Positions 19,655-28,882 of a DNA stretch of 64,000 bases are shown piece after piece; positions within the stretch are counted from its first letter, which is position 1, and every line of letters begins with the position of its first letter. The position numbers were made by a program, and so were the translations under genes. Source of the stretch: Pedobacter cryoconitis (GTDB lineage Bacteria > Bacteroidota > Bacteroidia > Sphingobacteriales > Sphingobacteriaceae); the NCBI GenBank assembly GCA_019352875.1, contig JAAAFW010000006.1, forward strand, positions 387,733 to 451,732, written 5' to 3'. The notes below the pieces were generated by a model that did no database searches, was not told the origin of the DNA, and saw only the letters and a list, made by a program, of their open reading frames with translations.

Positions 19655-20542
19655 TCAGGAATGCGATGCTTTTAAAAGCACCCCGCGAATCTGCTTTTCA
19701 AGCAAGTTGAACAATAGTCCAAGGATAATAAAAAAGCAAGCCCAAAGTTTCCATGACGGTAAAGCCTCCCCAAGAAAAAATGCAGAGCTGAGCAGACCGA
19801 CAACAGGAACGAGCAAGGTAAAAGGTACAATTACTCCCGTAGAATAATTGTTCAATAGAAACCCCCAGGCGCCATAACCCACCAGAGTCGAGAGATATAC
19901 AGTGTAAATGATGGCAAGAACTGTTTCGAGAGATATTTCCTGATAAGAAGAATAAATCAAAGCAGGGCCCTCTGTGAAAAGAGATATCCCCAGCATTATT
20001 GGAAAGGCCACTAAATTCCCCCATACCACAAGGGCGAGCGGAGATTCAGCAGCGACTTTTTTGGTGAACATATTTCCCACTGCCCAGGACAATGCAGAGA
20101 GCAGTGTGAGTATAAGACCGATCAGAGTAGAGCCCCCGCCAACCTGAGCGGCAACAAGTCCTACGCCGACAAAGGAAATCAATGCCCCGATAATCTTCCA
20201 GTTGCTCGGCCGGTCTTTAAAGAGAAGTGCGGCCAGCCCCATGGAAAAGAAAACCTGAACCTGTATAACCAATGAGGAAAGACCGGGTGACAGGCCCATA
20301 TGAATACCAGTGAAAAGCAGCCCAAATTGAACGGCAAATGTAAATATCCCATAACCGATAATGAGTTTAAGCGGCGCTTTTGGTTTTGGAATAAAAAATA
20401 CCCAGGGAATTGCCGCCAGCCCAAATCGGGCGGCACAAAGCAGGAAAGGCGGAAGCACTTTTAACCCGGAATGTATAGCAATAAAATTTAAGCCCCAGAT
20501 AACAACAGTAAGGATCGCGAGTAAAAGATGTTTAGGCTTCAA
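19655..20542 (-). CDS. EamA/DMT-family membrane transporter
   Basis: A 295-residue inner-membrane protein of about ten hydrophobic segments, made of two EamA repeats (first around residues 5-135, second around 150-285). Family members export amino acids, metabolites or toxins; the substrate cannot be read from sequence. It lies directly downstream of a MocR-type regulator on the same strand. Such pairs often form regulator/exporter units, so the regulator may control it. Confidence 0.88.
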   Translation of the reverse strand: MKPKHLLLAILTVVIWGLNFIAIHSGLKVLPPFLLCAARFGLAAIPWVFFIPKPKAPLKLIIGYGIFTFAVQFGLLFTGIHMGLSPGLSSLVIQVQVFFSMGLAALLFKDRPSNWKIIGALISFVGVGLVAAQVGGGSTLIGLILTLLSALSWAVGNMFTKKVAAESPLALVVWGNLVAFPIMLGISLFTEGPALIYSSYQEISLETVLAIIYTVYLSTLVGYGAWGFLLNNYSTGVIVPFTLLVPVVGLLSSAFFLGEALPSWKLWACFFIILGLLFNLLEKQIRGVLLKASHS

Positions 20543-20633
20543 GTCAAGAGAGTTATATTATGAATTGGCCAAAACTATCAGGTTAATGCAAAAAGAAATA
20601 GATACAGTTGGTTATATTAATTGGGGTACAGAT

Positions 20634-22049
20634 TTATAGGGCTTGCTTTACAATTTTACCCAGACGCATCAGGTCGTATTCTAACTTATGGTCCCACTGC
20701 AATGCAAAATTCAGTCTCATGCAGTTTTTGAACTGATTATACTGAGAGAACATATTACCCGGCGCAAAACTTAATTTTTGTTTTAAGGCTACATCATAAA
20801 GCTCAGATGTATCTATACTCTTGCCAAGTTCCAGCCATAAGAATAAACCACCCTGAGGTTGGGAAATTCTGGTGTTCTCAGGAAAATATTCTTCTATCGC
20901 CCGTTGAAATTTCAGGCAGTTGGTATGCAGAGTTTGGCGAAAGCCACGCAAATGGTGGTCATACCGTCCATATTCCATGAAATCTGCAATAACCTCTTGA
21001 TAGAGAGAGGGCAGAGCAACGGTCTGTACCAGTTTCTGCCGGATTACTTTATCCTTGAATTTGCCCGGTGCCACCCATCCAACACGATATCCCGGGGCAA
21101 GAGTTTTGGACACTCCCCCGCACCACATTACAATTCCTTCCGAATCAAATAGCTTACAGGGTTTTGGCCGGGATCCGCCAAAAAACAGATTTCCAAAAAG
21201 ATCATCTTCAATCAATGGAATATTATGCAGTGTCAATAGCTCGACTAACTCCTTTTTGTTTTCATCGGGCATTAAGCTCCCCATCGGATTACTGAAATTG
21301 GTGGTGAAGCAGCAGGCACTAATATTATGCAGGACTTTCTTCAACGCACTGATATCTATTCCGGTAACAGGGTGGGTGGGCAGTTCAATTACATTTAGCC
21401 CCATAGACTTTGCCAGCTGCAGAATTCCGAAATAAACCGGACTTTCCGTTGCGATGGTATCTCCTGGCTTGGTTACTGCCATCAGGCAATGGAAGATCGC
21501 ATTGGTGGTTCCAACTGTCGTTACTATATCGTCCTCAGTTAACTTACCATTCATGACCAAAGACCATTTTGCAATATTTCTTCTCAGGTTAAGGCTACCT
21601 TGTGCGGGCTCAAAGGCAGTGCCACTTGCCTCGATACCATTTATCACTTTGACTAAACCTTTATTGAGCTTGGCAATAGGCAGGAGTGCATTATCGGGGA
21701 TGCCGAGTGAAAACTGCCTGATATCCTTATCTTTTAGAATTTCAAATACCCTGACAATCAGGTTTTCTGGATTATTTGTGCCTTCCGCTACCTTAGGCTT
21801 ACTGGCAGATGGAAGGGCAAATTTTCTATTTGAGGTCTTACTAACATAGAAGCCAGATCTGGGGCGGGATTCTATTAAAGATTTACTCTCTAAAAATAAA
21901 AATGCCTGGATGACGGTATTTATGCTAACCTTATAAATCTTTTGTACCGAACGTATTGAAGGCAGTTTATCTCCCATTCTTAAAGTACCGGATAAGATTT
22001 GCTCTTCTAGTGTATTCGCAATCTTTAGATATAAGATTTCTTTGGCCAT
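20634..22049 (-). CDS. MocR-type regulator: GntR helix-turn-helix fused to aminotransferase fold
   Basis: About 471 residues. An N-terminal GntR winged helix (roughly residues 1-75, GDKLPSIRSVQKIYKVSINTV) is joined to a fold-type I aminotransferase-like domain, with the PLP Lys in GGVSKTLAPGYRVGW. Such proteins use PLP or an amino acid as effector to control transcription, for example PdxR and GabR. The start at 22049 gives MAKEILYLKIAN, the usual beginning; an in-frame ATG 39 bases upstream adds residues that do not fit. Target genes are unknown, with the EamA transporter 91 bases downstream as first candidate. Confidence 0.9.
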   Translation of the reverse strand: MAKEILYLKIANTLEEQILSGTLRMGDKLPSIRSVQKIYKVSINTVIQAFLFLESKSLIESRPRSGFYVSKTSNRKFALPSASKPKVAEGTNNPENLIVRVFEILKDKDIRQFSLGIPDNALLPIAKLNKGLVKVINGIEASGTAFEPAQGSLNLRRNIAKWSLVMNGKLTEDDIVTTVGTTNAIFHCLMAVTKPGDTIATESPVYFGILQLAKSMGLNVIELPTHPVTGIDISALKKVLHNISACCFTTNFSNPMGSLMPDENKKELVELLTLHNIPLIEDDLFGNLFFGGSRPKPCKLFDSEGIVMWCGGVSKTLAPGYRVGWVAPGKFKDKVIRQKLVQTVALPSLYQEVIADFMEYGRYDHHLRGFRQTLHTNCLKFQRAIEEYFPENTRISQPQGGLFLWLELGKSIDTSELYDVALKQKLSFAPGNMFSQYNQFKNCMRLNFALQWDHKLEYDLMRLGKIVKQAL

Positions 22050-22116
22050 TTTAACATGCTGTAACCGTAAAGATATGAAAAAACACATCTGTAGCAGTTT
22101 GGAGATGGCAGCTTTT

Positions 22117-23265
22117 CTATTTCAGTACTTTTCCTAGCTCTTCCAGCAAGGCCTCGCCGCGCAGGTTTTTGCCAATGATTTTTCCATCCGGGCCAATCAG
22201 GAAATTAGTAGGAATACTACGAACGCCGTATAGTTGCGCTGCGGCATTCTCCCAGCCTTTCATATCCGATACCTGCGTCCAGGTAAGATGGTCATCATCG
22301 ATTGCCTTTATCCAGGCAGCACGCTTACCGGGACCATCAAGGGAAATACCTAAGATTGTGAAGCCTTGGTTTTTCAATTGGTTATAAGCTCTCACTAAAT
22401 TGGGGTTTTCTTCACGGCAGGGACCACACCAGCTAGCCCAAAAGTCTAGCAGCACATATTGGTTCCGAAAGTCAGAAAGTTTAACCTTTCTTCCCTCTGA
22501 ATCCGGTTGTTCAAAATCGGGTGCGGGTTTACCTATCTGTGTCTTTTCTGGTGCTGCCAGCAAGACTGCAATGGTTTTACCCATCGGGGTCTGCTTTAAG
22601 CCCGGCGATAAACGAGCATAGGCATCTGCTGCACGCGCTGTCATACCTGGCTGTGCTGCAATATGGGATACACTAATTACGCTTAGATAATCATTGGGGT
22701 GCGCATTTGCAAAGTCCAGATGAACTTCGTAAGAGTCCTGCAGTAGTTGTTGTTCACGCCGGATGAAGTTTTGATAAATAGCAGTATCTTTTTGCTTATC
22801 CTTGGATAGTGCTCCGAATTCATTTTGCAGGTCACTCCACTGTTCGTTGTTATGCTTTAGTGCTACTTGCAGTTCACGGTTTAGTGAATCGGTTTTTGAG
22901 CCGCTTACCACTGCATACTTCAATGAATCGTTATCTTTAATCTTTATGGCCGAGGGTTCGATACAAAGGCGCATATAGTCTAGCTTTTCATCGGGCACCT
23001 TCGCTACATAGGGATTTTGGTTCAGATAAATAGCTGCGTAAACGGGATTGTCGAGTGGGCCGCTAAAATGAAAATTACCTTTTTCAGCTAAAGCAGAGTC
23101 CGTGATCTGTTTGTTATCCAGTTGGTAAATCAGGTATAACTTATCTCCATCTTTCAGAGAACCAACTTGTCCATCTATAGTGTACCTTGGAGATTGTCCC
23201 TGAGCTAGCAGCGGAGTTATGCAAATGACACAGCAGAGTAAGGTATACAGATAGAAATTTTTCAT
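22117..23265 (-). CDS. TlpA-like thioredoxin-fold protein with DUF4369 domain
   Basis: A 382-residue exported protein. A signal peptide (about 1-22) is followed by a DUF4369-type beta domain (TIDGQVGSLKDGDKLYLIY), a helical linker, and a C-terminal AhpC/TSA-thioredoxin domain with FWASWCGPCREENP near residue 275. The CGPC redox pair suggests periplasmic thiol-disulfide exchange, possibly for cytochrome maturation or envelope proteins. Many paralogues exist in Bacteroidetes with unassigned partners. Confidence 0.9.
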   Translation of the reverse strand: MKNFYLYTLLCCVICITPLLAQGQSPRYTIDGQVGSLKDGDKLYLIYQLDNKQITDSALAEKGNFHFSGPLDNPVYAAIYLNQNPYVAKVPDEKLDYMRLCIEPSAIKIKDNDSLKYAVVSGSKTDSLNRELQVALKHNNEQWSDLQNEFGALSKDKQKDTAIYQNFIRREQQLLQDSYEVHLDFANAHPNDYLSVISVSHIAAQPGMTARAADAYARLSPGLKQTPMGKTIAVLLAAPEKTQIGKPAPDFEQPDSEGRKVKLSDFRNQYVLLDFWASWCGPCREENPNLVRAYNQLKNQGFTILGISLDGPGKRAAWIKAIDDDHLTWTQVSDMKGWENAAAQLYGVRSIPTNFLIGPDGKIIGKNLRGEALLEELGKVLK

Positions 23266-23390
23266 AGCAGATAGGAGTTTAATTCAATTTACTATAAATT
23301 CTTCAGGAATGACATCTGGAGACAACAAACAGTTCTTTAGATACATTTACTTTATTTGCACTAACGACCTTAGCTTTATAAGATTTAAGC

Positions 23391-23483
23391 ATGAAAAATT
23401 GGAACATAGCTAACATAGCCCCTCAGAAAAGCAAAACATTTTTAATAACCGGTGCAATACCAGGTATTATAACAGGCAAATGA
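23391..23483 (+). pseudogene. Relic of a short-chain dehydrogenase N-terminus
   Basis: Thirty codons encode MKNWNIANIAPQKSK followed by TFLITGA and then diverge to a TGA stop. This matches the start of SDR oxidoreductases, in which TG(A/G)xxGIG binds the nucleotide, but the rest of the enzyme is absent. The stop overlaps the ATG of the truncated AraC-type fragment (ATGA), so the two relics are fused end to end. Confidence 0.5.
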
Positions 23484-23836
23484 TTTCCCGTAAACCTGTT
23501 AATCAAAATTTGCTGATCAAGGTAGAAGCTATACTTAATACGTATTTCCAAAACTCAGAAAATAGTGGATTGCCTTCTGCCGAATTTATCTCATCGCAGC
23601 TCAATCTTTCTGCTAAATATCTAAGTGACTGTTTGAAGCAACTTACTGGTCAGGGGATCCAGCAGCATATTCACGAGAAGCTGATCGAAAAAGCTAAAGA
23701 ACAGTTGGGAAATACAGATTTTACTGTTGCAGAAATCGCTTATAACTTAGGCTTTGGGTATCCTCAATCATTCAACAAACTTTTCAAAAGCAAGACAAAA
23801 ATCTCCCCGTTAGCCTACAGGAAGTCGTTAAACTGA
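23480..23836 (+). pseudogene. Truncated AraC-family regulator (DNA-binding domain only)
   Basis: A 118-residue reading frame carries just the two-helix-turn-helix AraC domain (AEFISSQLNLSAKYLSDCLK and TVAEIAYNLGFGYPQSFNKL). The normal N-terminal sensor domain of about 170 residues is missing. It could still make a stand-alone DNA-binding protein, but its fusion to an SDR fragment indicates it arose by deletion. In related genomes such regulators typically sit next to SDR genes (family knowledge), which fits a local deletion. Confidence 0.6.
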
Positions 23837-23975
23837 TAAAAAAGAAGCTGGTAGTGCAGGTATTAAATGCCTTCCATCAGTGTATAAACTTTAACCGGCT
23901 CATTTCATAAAACTTGCTTAATTTGCGGCCGCATTGGCAGGTGCCTTTGCAATCAGGATAATAAAGGAGAATTTT

Positions 23976-24761
23976 ATGAGTTTGGTCAGGGCGAAAAAAC
24001 ATTTAGGGCAGCATTTTTTAACAGATAAAAAGATAGCCGCTAAAATTGTTGACGGGCTGGTTCATACCGATCAGTACAAACAGGTGCTGGAGGTCGGACC
24101 GGGAATGGGAATACTTTCCGATATATTACTGGAAAGAGAACACCTGGAAACCTATATGATTGATATCGATACCGAATCTTATAATTTCCTGAAGGATAAA
24201 TACCCGCAAATGGGAAGCAGACTAATTAACGGAGATTTTCTAGCCATGGACTTGCGGGCAGTTTTTTCCGGCAAGTTTGCGGTGATTGGTAACTTTCCCT
24301 ATAATATTTCCTCACAGATCTTATTCAAAATTCTTGCGCACCGGGATCAGGTCGTGGAGATGGTTGGGATGTTTCAGAAAGAAGTAGCAGAACGCTGTGC
24401 TTCTAAAAGCGGAACCAAAGACTATGGTATACTCAGTGTGCTCATCCAGGCATATTATAATATAGATTATCTGTTTACAGTTAAGCCGGGTACGTTTAAC
24501 CCGCCTCCAAAAGTAAATTCAGGAGTTATCCGCTTAAGCCGGAATGAGATGAAAGAATTGCCTTGTGATGAGAAACTGTTCTGGGCCGTTGTGAAATCCG
24601 GATTCAACCAACGTCGTAAAACTTTAAGGAATGCACTTTCCGGAGTTGTTCCTAAAATTAAAATGGATGAGCATCCATTCTTTGATAAACGTGCAGAACA
24701 ATTGACTGTTGCAGATTTTATTAGCCTGACGCAGCATGTAGCCGCACTTTTAAATGCATAA
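23976..24761 (+). CDS. rsmA: 16S rRNA dimethyladenosine transferase
   Basis: A 261-residue SAM-dependent enzyme (KsgA) that dimethylates two adjacent adenines near the 3' end of 16S rRNA. The SAM loop LEVGPGMGILSD and the catalytic NFPYN motif (VIGNFPYNISSQ) are visible, as is the N-terminal KKHLGQHFL. The ATG at 23976 follows a clear Shine-Dalgarno AAAGGAGA at 23963-23970, rare in this window, and gives MSLVRAKKHLGQ. The upstream in-frame extension is therefore rejected. Confidence 0.96.
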   Translation: MSLVRAKKHLGQHFLTDKKIAAKIVDGLVHTDQYKQVLEVGPGMGILSDILLEREHLETYMIDIDTESYNFLKDKYPQMGSRLINGDFLAMDLRAVFSGKFAVIGNFPYNISSQILFKILAHRDQVVEMVGMFQKEVAERCASKSGTKDYGILSVLIQAYYNIDYLFTVKPGTFNPPPKVNSGVIRLSRNEMKELPCDEKLFWAVVKSGFNQRRKTLRNALSGVVPKIKMDEHPFFDKRAEQLTVADFISLTQHVAALLNA

Positions 24762-24764
24762 ACA

Positions 24765-25694
24765 ATGAAAGGAAAGATTTTAATTATCGATGATTTACAT
24801 CCCGAGTTTAAAGAGCGGGCAATACAGGCAGGTTATGAGGTAGATGACCTGCCGCAGATTACCAGGGCGGAAACGCTGGCTGTAATAGGTGAGTATACCG
24901 GCATTGCAGTAAGAACAAAGTTCAGAATTGACCGCGAGGTTATGGAAGCGGGTACAAATCTGCGTTTCATTGCCCGTGCAGGTGCAGGTTTGGATAATAT
25001 TGATGAGGCTTATGCTGCAGAAAGAAATATCCTGTTAATGAATGCACCCGAAGGAAACCGGGATGCTGTTGGCGAGCATGCGACTGGCCTTTTACTTTCC
25101 TTGCTTAATCATTTTCGCAGAGCAGACACGGAAATTAGGAATGGCATCTGGGACCGTGAAGGAAACAGGGGCTACGAGCTGAAAGGTAAAACTGTCGGTA
25201 TCATCGGATATGGATTTATGGGGAGCAGTTTTGCCCGTAAGTTAGCCGGTTTTGAAGTAAATGTAATTGCATACGACAAATATAAAACGGGTTTTTCCGA
25301 TGAGTATGTACGGGAGTGCAGCATGGAAGAAATTGTGAAGCATAGTGATGTGCTGAGTCTGCATATTCCGCTTACTGCTGAAACTGCGCAGTTGGTTAAT
25401 GAAGAGTATTTATTCCATTTTAAGAAGAAAATCTTCCTGATCAATACTGCAAGGGGAGAAGTAGTTAATACTACTGCTTTGTTGGCTGCGTTGGAATCCG
25501 GTAAGGTTATCGGTGCGGGGCTGGATGTCCTGGAGGTAGAGAAATTCCCGAAATTGGGTGAACAGCCGTGGTACGAAGCCTTGAAAGCGAATGAAAATGT
25601 AATTCTGACCCCACACGTAGGTGGATGGACTTTTGAATCCTACCGTAAAATATCTTCGGTACTGGCCGACAAACTGGAAGCTGCTTCATTTTAG
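24765..25694 (+). CDS. D-2-hydroxyacid dehydrogenase, SerA-like
   Basis: A 309-residue NAD-dependent dehydrogenase. The nucleotide-binding loop is GIIGYGFMGSSF (about residue 145). Catalytic residues lie in INTARGEVVN (Arg) and LTPHVGGWT (His), with the acidic partner between them. Length and sequence fit a short 3-phosphoglycerate dehydrogenase lacking the ACT domain, but other 2-hydroxyacids are possible. It begins 3 bases after rsmA, so the two are co-transcribed, and a strong terminator follows. Confidence 0.88.
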   Translation: MKGKILIIDDLHPEFKERAIQAGYEVDDLPQITRAETLAVIGEYTGIAVRTKFRIDREVMEAGTNLRFIARAGAGLDNIDEAYAAERNILLMNAPEGNRDAVGEHATGLLLSLLNHFRRADTEIRNGIWDREGNRGYELKGKTVGIIGYGFMGSSFARKLAGFEVNVIAYDKYKTGFSDEYVRECSMEEIVKHSDVLSLHIPLTAETAQLVNEEYLFHFKKKIFLINTARGEVVNTTALLAALESGKVIGAGLDVLEVEKFPKLGEQPWYEALKANENVILTPHVGGWTFESYRKISSVLADKLEAASF

Positions 25695-25715
25695 AAGTTC
25701 AGTATAAATAACACG

Positions 25716-25764
25716 AGCTCCGCAGGTAGGCCAATAAAGGCAAAAACCTGCGGAGCTTTTTTTA
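25716..25764 (+). terminator. Terminator after rsmA and the dehydrogenase
   Basis: A perfect 12-bp stem (AGCTCCGCAGGT with its complement) with an 18-base loop is followed by seven T. It starts 21 bases after the stop codon. Confidence 0.92.
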
Positions 25765-25790
25765 TAAAATTCATGTTAGCAAATCAAGGC

Positions 25791-25983
25791 TTTGTTCGGG
25801 TCTTGGTCGGGTGTCGTTCTTAGTTGGCCTAATTTTTAAATAGGGTTGGCCTATGGTTGACCCAATTAAGTCACTGATTTATTATGTCAACCTTAATGTT
25901 CATTTCCTGAATTTATAATCTTGACAGAACTATCACCTGAACAAAGTTATCTTATGGTTTTGTTCGGGTGTTGGTCGGGTATC
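25791..25983. repeat. Pair of 25-bp direct repeats
   Basis: Copies at 25791-25815 and 25959-25983 share 23 of 25 bases and contain the internal near-repeat TTCGGGT..TTGGTCGGGT. The 143 bases between them show no gene. Function unknown. Confidence 0.7.
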
Positions 25984-26003
25984 CTCTTACTCTCGCTAGT
26001 ATG

Positions 26004-26058
26004 AAACCCACAGTAACCCCACACCTTACCCACAAGGAACCCACAGCTTACCCACAAG
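26004..26058. repeat. Five 11-bp phased CCCACA repeats
   Basis: CCCACA occurs at 26007, 26018, 26029, 26040 and 26051, exactly 11 bases apart. The units read nnaCCCACAnn, and two are TTACCCACA, one base from the DnaA box TTATCCACA. An inverted CTGTGGG lies at 26081. A period of 11 rules out a coding repeat and places the motifs on one helix face, as in a protein-binding array. The rest of 25765-26200 holds no gene I can support. Confidence 0.7.
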
Positions 26059-26202
26059 ATTGTGTAATTTAGTAGATAAACTGTGGGATTCTTGACAGTG
26101 ATGTCCGAATCAGACTACTACGAAATACAGGGAGATTCTTACTTTTATTGTGTGTCCTGATTATATTAAGTTATGTTCAGAAATGGCTGTTGAACTTATA
26201 GC

Positions 26203-26243
26203 AAAAAGAGCGGATGCCTGTTTACAGACATCCGCTCTTTTTT
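26203..26243. terminator. Bidirectional terminator after the M1 peptidase
   Basis: A 13-bp stem (AAAAGAGCGGATG with its complement, 12-base loop) has A and T tracts on both sides. It lies about 48 bases beyond the minus-strand M1 peptidase stop. Confidence 0.85.
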
Positions 26244-26290
26244 GAGGCATTATGCTATTGCTACACCGAACATTGCCGGTGTAAAGATTT

Positions 26291-28168
26291 TTATTTGCTC
26301 CAGCGGTTATTATACGGAGTTGCGTCCATATAAATTCCACCGTCCAGTTCAATAGATGAAACTGTCTTTTTTGCATTAAACTGCAATGTTACCGCTTTCT
26401 GGTTAGCTCTCCATACATGTGGTTGCTGATGAATGACTGCAGTTGTGCCATCGGTATAAGTAATTTTCATATCAAATGGAATTGCAAATCCACCGACATT
26501 ATTTACAGAGACTGTGTAGCTAAGGCCTTTGATCATTACTTTAGTAAGTACCAGATCAATATAATTGTTGCTGAAGAACCAGTTATTCCAGTACCAGTTC
26601 AGGTCCTGTCCGGATACATCATTGATTGTATGGAAGAAATCCCAGGGAATAGGATGTTTACCATTCCAGCGGTCCATATAGCCTAATAAATATTTTTTGA
26701 ATAATACATCTCCAAACATATCCTTCAGACCCAGATAAGCCAATGAAGGTTTAACATAAGCATTGTTACCATATCCTGCTCCAGAAACCTGTGTAGATAA
26801 GGAAATAATCGGTTGATCCTGTTCTGTAGAAGGATCGTTAATCCAGCGCTTCACGCGGAAGTTCTTATAATTTTCGGCTGCCTTTTCTTTACCGAGCTGA
26901 TCCTGGGCAATAAGGTATTCCAGTGTGGTAGCCCAACCTTCGTCCATATGTGCATAACGGGTTTCGTTTGTACCCATATAAAAAGGGAAGTAGGTATGTG
27001 CAATTTCATGGTTTAATACAAACTGGCTGAATTCATTATCAGGTGTTGTAGAATCATTAATCATCATTGGGTACTCCATATCAGCAAAGCCCTGTACCGC
27101 AGTCATTTTAGAGAATGGGTAAGGTACGCCGGGCCAGTTATTAGAAAACCAGTGCAATGCTTCTTTCGTCCATTTTACGGCATGTGGGAAATCTGTGGCG
27201 GTTGCACTGTAAGCAGACTGCACACTTGCCCTGCGGTTTTTTAAGCTATCTACCAGCACACTTCCTGCATCCCAAACATAGACATTGCTCATAGCAAAAG
27301 TAATATCGGTAATGTTCTTGGTGCTGAATTTCCAGCTGTTCCATTCCTGCTGCAATGTAACTTTACCCGCTTTCATTTCTGCTGCATTAGCCATACTGAT
27401 TACTTCATCACTCAAATAAGAGTTCTTAAGTTTTGTTGCAAAAGCCGGCTGTAATACTTCATCAGGATTCAGCAGATCACCGGTTGCCCATACGACATAG
27501 TTTTTTGGTGCTTTTACAGTTAGTTTATAGTCATTGAAATCATTATAGAATTCGCCTCTATCAGTATGTGGGATTTTATCCCAGCCGTTATAATCGTCAT
27601 ATACAGATACCCTTGGGAAGGCATAGGCTACAAAATATGTGGTGCTGTCCAGCTGCCCTTCTCTGCCGCTTTGTTTAGAGAGCGGGTAGGACCAGCTTAT
27701 TTCAAAGCTTGCGCTTTTTCCCGGTGCAATAGCTTTCTTTAACTTTACATCGGCAACAGTTCCCCAGTTCTTACTGTCCACTATATATTTTTCACCATCT
27801 ACCACGAAATTAGATATATCAAGTCCTGATGTTAAAAAATCCGGACTGGTATAGCCGGAGCGAGGCGCTTCCGGTTTATGTATATTATTCACAAAGCGCA
27901 TCGTTACCTGCTTTAAGGTATCTGGGCTATTATTCGTATAAACGATAGTCTCTGTACCCGCAACCACCTTGGTGGCTGGAGTAACACTTATAGTCATATC
28001 ATATTTTCCACTGTTCTGCCAGTAATTCTTACCAGGTTTACCGTCCAGTGCGCGTGTACCTTTCTCATAAGCTGCTTTGATATTCCTGGGCATATAGAGC
28101 TCCTGGGCTTGCGCCTGAATGCTGCCAATTGCCAGTACAGCAAGGACTTTGAAGATTGTGGTTTTCAT
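26291..28168 (-). CDS. Exported M1-family (gluzincin) metallopeptidase
   Basis: A 625-residue protein with a signal peptide (about 1-21). An N-terminal beta-saddle domain is followed by a catalytic domain carrying NHEIAHTYF and, 18 residues later, the third zinc ligand in HMDEGWATTLE. The usual GAMEN exopeptidase motif is replaced by QGFADMEYPMM, as in other Bacteroidetes M1 paralogues, so substrate specificity may differ from classical aminopeptidase N. It probably acts in the periplasm or outside the cell. Single transcription unit with its own terminator. Confidence 0.9.
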   Translation of the reverse strand: MKTTIFKVLAVLAIGSIQAQAQELYMPRNIKAAYEKGTRALDGKPGKNYWQNSGKYDMTISVTPATKVVAGTETIVYTNNSPDTLKQVTMRFVNNIHKPEAPRSGYTSPDFLTSGLDISNFVVDGEKYIVDSKNWGTVADVKLKKAIAPGKSASFEISWSYPLSKQSGREGQLDSTTYFVAYAFPRVSVYDDYNGWDKIPHTDRGEFYNDFNDYKLTVKAPKNYVVWATGDLLNPDEVLQPAFATKLKNSYLSDEVISMANAAEMKAGKVTLQQEWNSWKFSTKNITDITFAMSNVYVWDAGSVLVDSLKNRRASVQSAYSATATDFPHAVKWTKEALHWFSNNWPGVPYPFSKMTAVQGFADMEYPMMINDSTTPDNEFSQFVLNHEIAHTYFPFYMGTNETRYAHMDEGWATTLEYLIAQDQLGKEKAAENYKNFRVKRWINDPSTEQDQPIISLSTQVSGAGYGNNAYVKPSLAYLGLKDMFGDVLFKKYLLGYMDRWNGKHPIPWDFFHTINDVSGQDLNWYWNNWFFSNNYIDLVLTKVMIKGLSYTVSVNNVGGFAIPFDMKITYTDGTTAVIHQQPHVWRANQKAVTLQFNAKKTVSSIELDGGIYMDATPYNNRWSK

Positions 28169-28253
28169 TGATGTTGTATTTTTGTTGTGTTAATGCGTAT
28201 TACAACAGCATCCTTTATCTGTTTTTCAGATTTGTCCGGCATACTATCCGGGA

Positions 28254-28261
28254 CAAATATA
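28254..28261 (-). promoter_or_regulatory. Possible -7 element for the M1 peptidase
   Basis: On the minus strand this reads TATATTTG, an exact TAnnTTTG match 86 bases before the start codon; no TTTG is seen at the right distance. The remainder of 28169-28541 contains no gene that I can support. Confidence 0.35.
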
Positions 28262-28541
28262 TCTTATTGTATAAGTTTCTGAAGACTTTTTGAAAGAAAG
28301 GAATCGAAATGGGCAGTGGTAGAGGAAGAAATTTGATTCTATGTGCGACAGACTAAAACTCATTATAAGAAAAGAATTGAGGCAGGAATCGGGGGATTAA
28401 AGACACGGATATAAGGGTTCATGTAAAATATTCTCTAAGTTGCGATTTAATCTTTATTTTAAATAAAGAAACTGAAAGTGTCAAATGTTTTCAAGTGAAG
28501 AGATCGCTGCTACATATATTAACCATTTAAACTTAAATTTT

Positions 28542-28814
28542 ATGAAAAGAGTAATTTTAGCTGTATTCTGCTGCTTTATCTCAGTAGTTACATTTGCAAA
28601 TTCAGTTGATAGCAAAACCTCAACTAATCCAGATAATTCATTTGTTAAACAATTAAGTAAAACTGCTTCAAACGACGTGTTTTTCAGTTGTGTAGCTGTA
28701 GCCAGTGTTACTTGTGGGAGTATCACAATAGAATACGAAGTCACTGCAGGCACTTGCGCGGAAGCAGGCGCGATTGCGGGCGGATTGGCTGACAAAACCG
28801 AATGTTTAGACTAA
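28542..28814 (+). CDS. Small exported Cys-rich protein, function unknown
   Basis: A 90-residue product starting MKRVILAVFCCF, with a signal peptide to about residue 19 (FANS). The mature part is about 70 residues, with a polar N-terminal half and a small-residue-rich C-terminal half holding four Cys (residues 50, 58, 72, 88), enough for two disulfides. I recognise no family. The ATG at 28542 is chosen over one 57 bases upstream because it opens directly on the signal peptide. It precedes two GLPGLI genes and a beta-barrel on the same strand, 68 bases away, so it may share their role or be handled by them. Confidence 0.65.
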   Translation: MKRVILAVFCCFISVVTFANSVDSKTSTNPDNSFVKQLSKTASNDVFFSCVAVASVTCGSITIEYEVTAGTCAEAGAIAGGLADKTECLD

Positions 28815-28882
28815 ATCAAATTACTAAAGCTTACAAGTTATAAGTCTACTATTAGGCGATCTCTTATTTTTATGCTCTCTCT

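Noticed and set aside
26004..26058. Array considered as a CRISPR or as a confirmed replication origin
   Set aside because: An 11-bp period has no spacers, so it is not CRISPR. The DnaA-box resemblance is one base off in two units only, and no dnaA or other origin marker lies nearby, so oriC is not claimed.
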